The position numbers and the translations under genes are program-made. Of a DNA stretch of 5,266 nucleotides, positions 4,166-5,266 are shown in pieces. Each line of letters opens with the position of its first letter. The stretch's first letter is position 1. The notes under the pieces are model-generated. The model saw nothing but the letters and a program-made list of their open reading frames with translations, was not told the origin of the DNA and did no database searches. This stretch comes from DASYSA01 sp036003885 (GTDB lineage Bacteria > Acidobacteriota > Blastocatellia > UBA7656). The stretch lies in NCBI GenBank assembly GCA_036003885.1, contig DASYSA010000683.1, positions 1 to 5,266 on the forward strand. Direction: 5' to 3'.

Positions 4166-5266
4166 ATGAAACGTAAAGCTCAACTTCCAAATCTACCTCT
4201 GTTCACGCTGGTCCTGCTGCTTTTCGCCTGTGCGGAGACACTCATTCAGGGCAGCGGCCAAACTCAATTGTCACCAATACAGAATTACTACAAGTCCCAG
4301 GTCGAACAACTCGAGCAGTACCTGGACCAGCAGTTGCAGCGCGCGGATCGGGAGCGGGGTACGAGATGGCGCCGGAATTTTTCTTCGGTCGAAAAGTATA
4401 AGGCTTCAGTCCGCCCCAACCGCGAGAGGTTCATCCAACTAATCGGCGGCGTCTCCAGTCATGGTGGTCCCCTGCTCCCACGGCGCACACGGGCTGGAGA
4501 AACAGCCAACTATTTTATCGATCGTGTGTGGCTCAGCGTGCTACCCGGTGTTGATGCCTATGGCATTTTACTCATTCCTCGAAAGAGCGTGCAGAGCCCG
4601 GCCCCTGCTCTCATTTGTGTGCATGGCATGGGGAGTTCGCCCGAGAAGGTTTGCGGTTTAGACACCGAAGAAGACTATGCGCGGCGTTTTGGGGCTAGAG
4701 CAGCCGAGCGCGGCTACGTCGTCTTTGCGGTGCTGATGACCAACGATATCCGAACAAAATCACGACTCGACCGGAAGGCAAATCTGCTGGGAACGCGGTT
4801 GCAGGGGCTGGAGCAAAGCAAATTAATCCGGGTTATCGACTACCTGGCGGACCTTCCAGAAGTCGACCGTCAGAGAATTGGAATTTATGGCATCTCATGG
4901 GGTGGCCGCACTGCCATGTACACGGCAGCTATGGATGAGAGAATTGCAGCCACAGTCATTTCGGGCCATTTCAACCAGAACCTACCGAAGATGGTTACAG
5001 CCTCACCCAACTACACCGCCTATATAGACACGGCTGAGGACTATGCATTCTTCAGCGGCCTGGCCAGGGAATTTTCGGATTCCGACATCGCTTCACTGAT
5101 TGTCCCGCGCCCTGTTTTTATCGAGCAGGGAACGAAGGACCGTGTCGTTTACTATCCGATGGCTCAAGCGGAGTTCGCGCTTCTGAAGAGCTTCTATCAG
5201 AAGCTGGGGGTCGACGAGCGGGCAGAGTTTGGTCTCTTTGAAGGAGGGCACATCGTCTACGGCGAC
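4166..5266 (+). CDS. Secreted alpha/beta hydrolase (dienelactone hydrolase/acetyl esterase-like), 3' end cut by window
   Basis: An open frame of 367 codons runs without a stop to the window edge. The N-terminus is a signal sequence: KRK, then a hydrophobic core (LPLFTLVLLLFAC). Cys22 in LFAC is a possible lipobox, though Phe at -2 is unusual, so either a lipoprotein or signal peptidase I cleavage is possible. A charged, glutamine-rich helical stretch (about 38-90) precedes the hydrolase domain. The domain shows the oxyanion motif HGMG (153-156), nucleophile elbow GISWGG (Ser244), acid QGTKDR (Asp325) and GGH (His362), a complete triad in the canonical order. The fold fits esterases or peptidases of the dienelactone hydrolase/acetyl xylan esterase/PF12715-like group; substrate not predictable. 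The ATG is chosen from the signal peptide; no good Shine-Dalgarno sequence precedes it. Only a short C-terminus is likely missing. Confidence 0.88.
   Translation, partial: MKRKAQLPNLPLFTLVLLLFACAETLIQGSGQTQLSPIQNYYKSQVEQLEQYLDQQLQRADRERGTRWRRNFSSVEKYKASVRPNRERFIQLIGGVSSHGGPLLPRRTRAGETANYFIDRVWLSVLPGVDAYGILLIPRKSVQSPAPALICVHGMGSSPEKVCGLDTEEDYARRFGARAAERGYVVFAVLMTNDIRTKSRLDRKANLLGTRLQGLEQSKLIRVIDYLADLPEVDRQRIGIYGISWGGRTAMYTAAMDERIAATVISGHFNQNLPKMVTASPNYTAYIDTAEDYAFFSGLAREFSDSDIASLIVPRPVFIEQGTKDRVVYYPMAQAEFALLKSFYQKLGVDERAEFGLFEGGHIVYGD

Noticed and set aside
3911..4183. 90-codon minus-strand frame
   Set aside because: Translates the palindrome and the hairpin block; typical repeat-derived spurious protein.

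Overview
The window looks like GC-rich bacterial chromosome of a repeat-laden soil or freshwater type. A Tat-exported Gfo/Idh/MocA oxidoreductase, a secreted alpha/beta hydrolase and dense families of short GC-rich hairpin repeats (GCCTTGCC/AGA/GCCGC modules, GCCCC-GGA-GGGGC modules) together recall Verrucomicrobiota (Pedosphaera-like), with Planctomycetota or Acidobacteriota as alternatives. This taxonomic reading is inference from gene content and repeat style; no rRNA or marker gene is present.

Left part (1-478): no gene found. It holds a 25-bp tandem duplication at the left edge, a small hairpin, a module of three stem-loops, and a nested 41-bp/13-bp repeat.

Middle (479-2219), the most interesting part: two minus-strand genes, a DinB-like putative metalloenzyme (584-1108) and a DUF1801/YdhG-like protein (1494-1922). 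They are interleaved with three imperfect palindromes of about 85-95 bp, each carrying GTTAGGC or GTTAGGG at its minus-strand 3' end. Sites 2 and 3 are near-identical in one arm and have one extra unpaired base in the opposite arm. Motif, spacing, orientation and cargo match integron attC sites and gene cassettes. No integrase is in the window, so this is a candidate cassette cluster lacking an integrase (CALIN) or the distal part of a chromosomal integron. A second copy of the three-stem-loop module (2428-2523) lies to the right, so copies in the same orientation bracket the array.

Right part: a plus-strand Gfo/Idh/MocA oxidoreductase (2606-3843) with a Tat signal is broken by three single-base indels, all at short homopolymers, but is otherwise full length. 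Three bases after its stop lies a 96-bp element with perfect 24-bp inverted repeats of the GGGGTCAGGTCTT type, as mobilised by IS200-like/REP-associated transposases. A block of GC-rich hairpins (3961-4118) follows. Then comes a secreted or lipoprotein alpha/beta hydrolase (4166 to the window end) whose catalytic triad is entirely visible although its C-terminus is cut by the window edge.

No operon can be argued: the two cassette genes are separated by palindromes, and the oxidoreductase and hydrolase by about 320 bp of repeats. The oxidoreductase and hydrolase fit periplasmic or surface carbohydrate/ester catabolism, but no substrate can be inferred.
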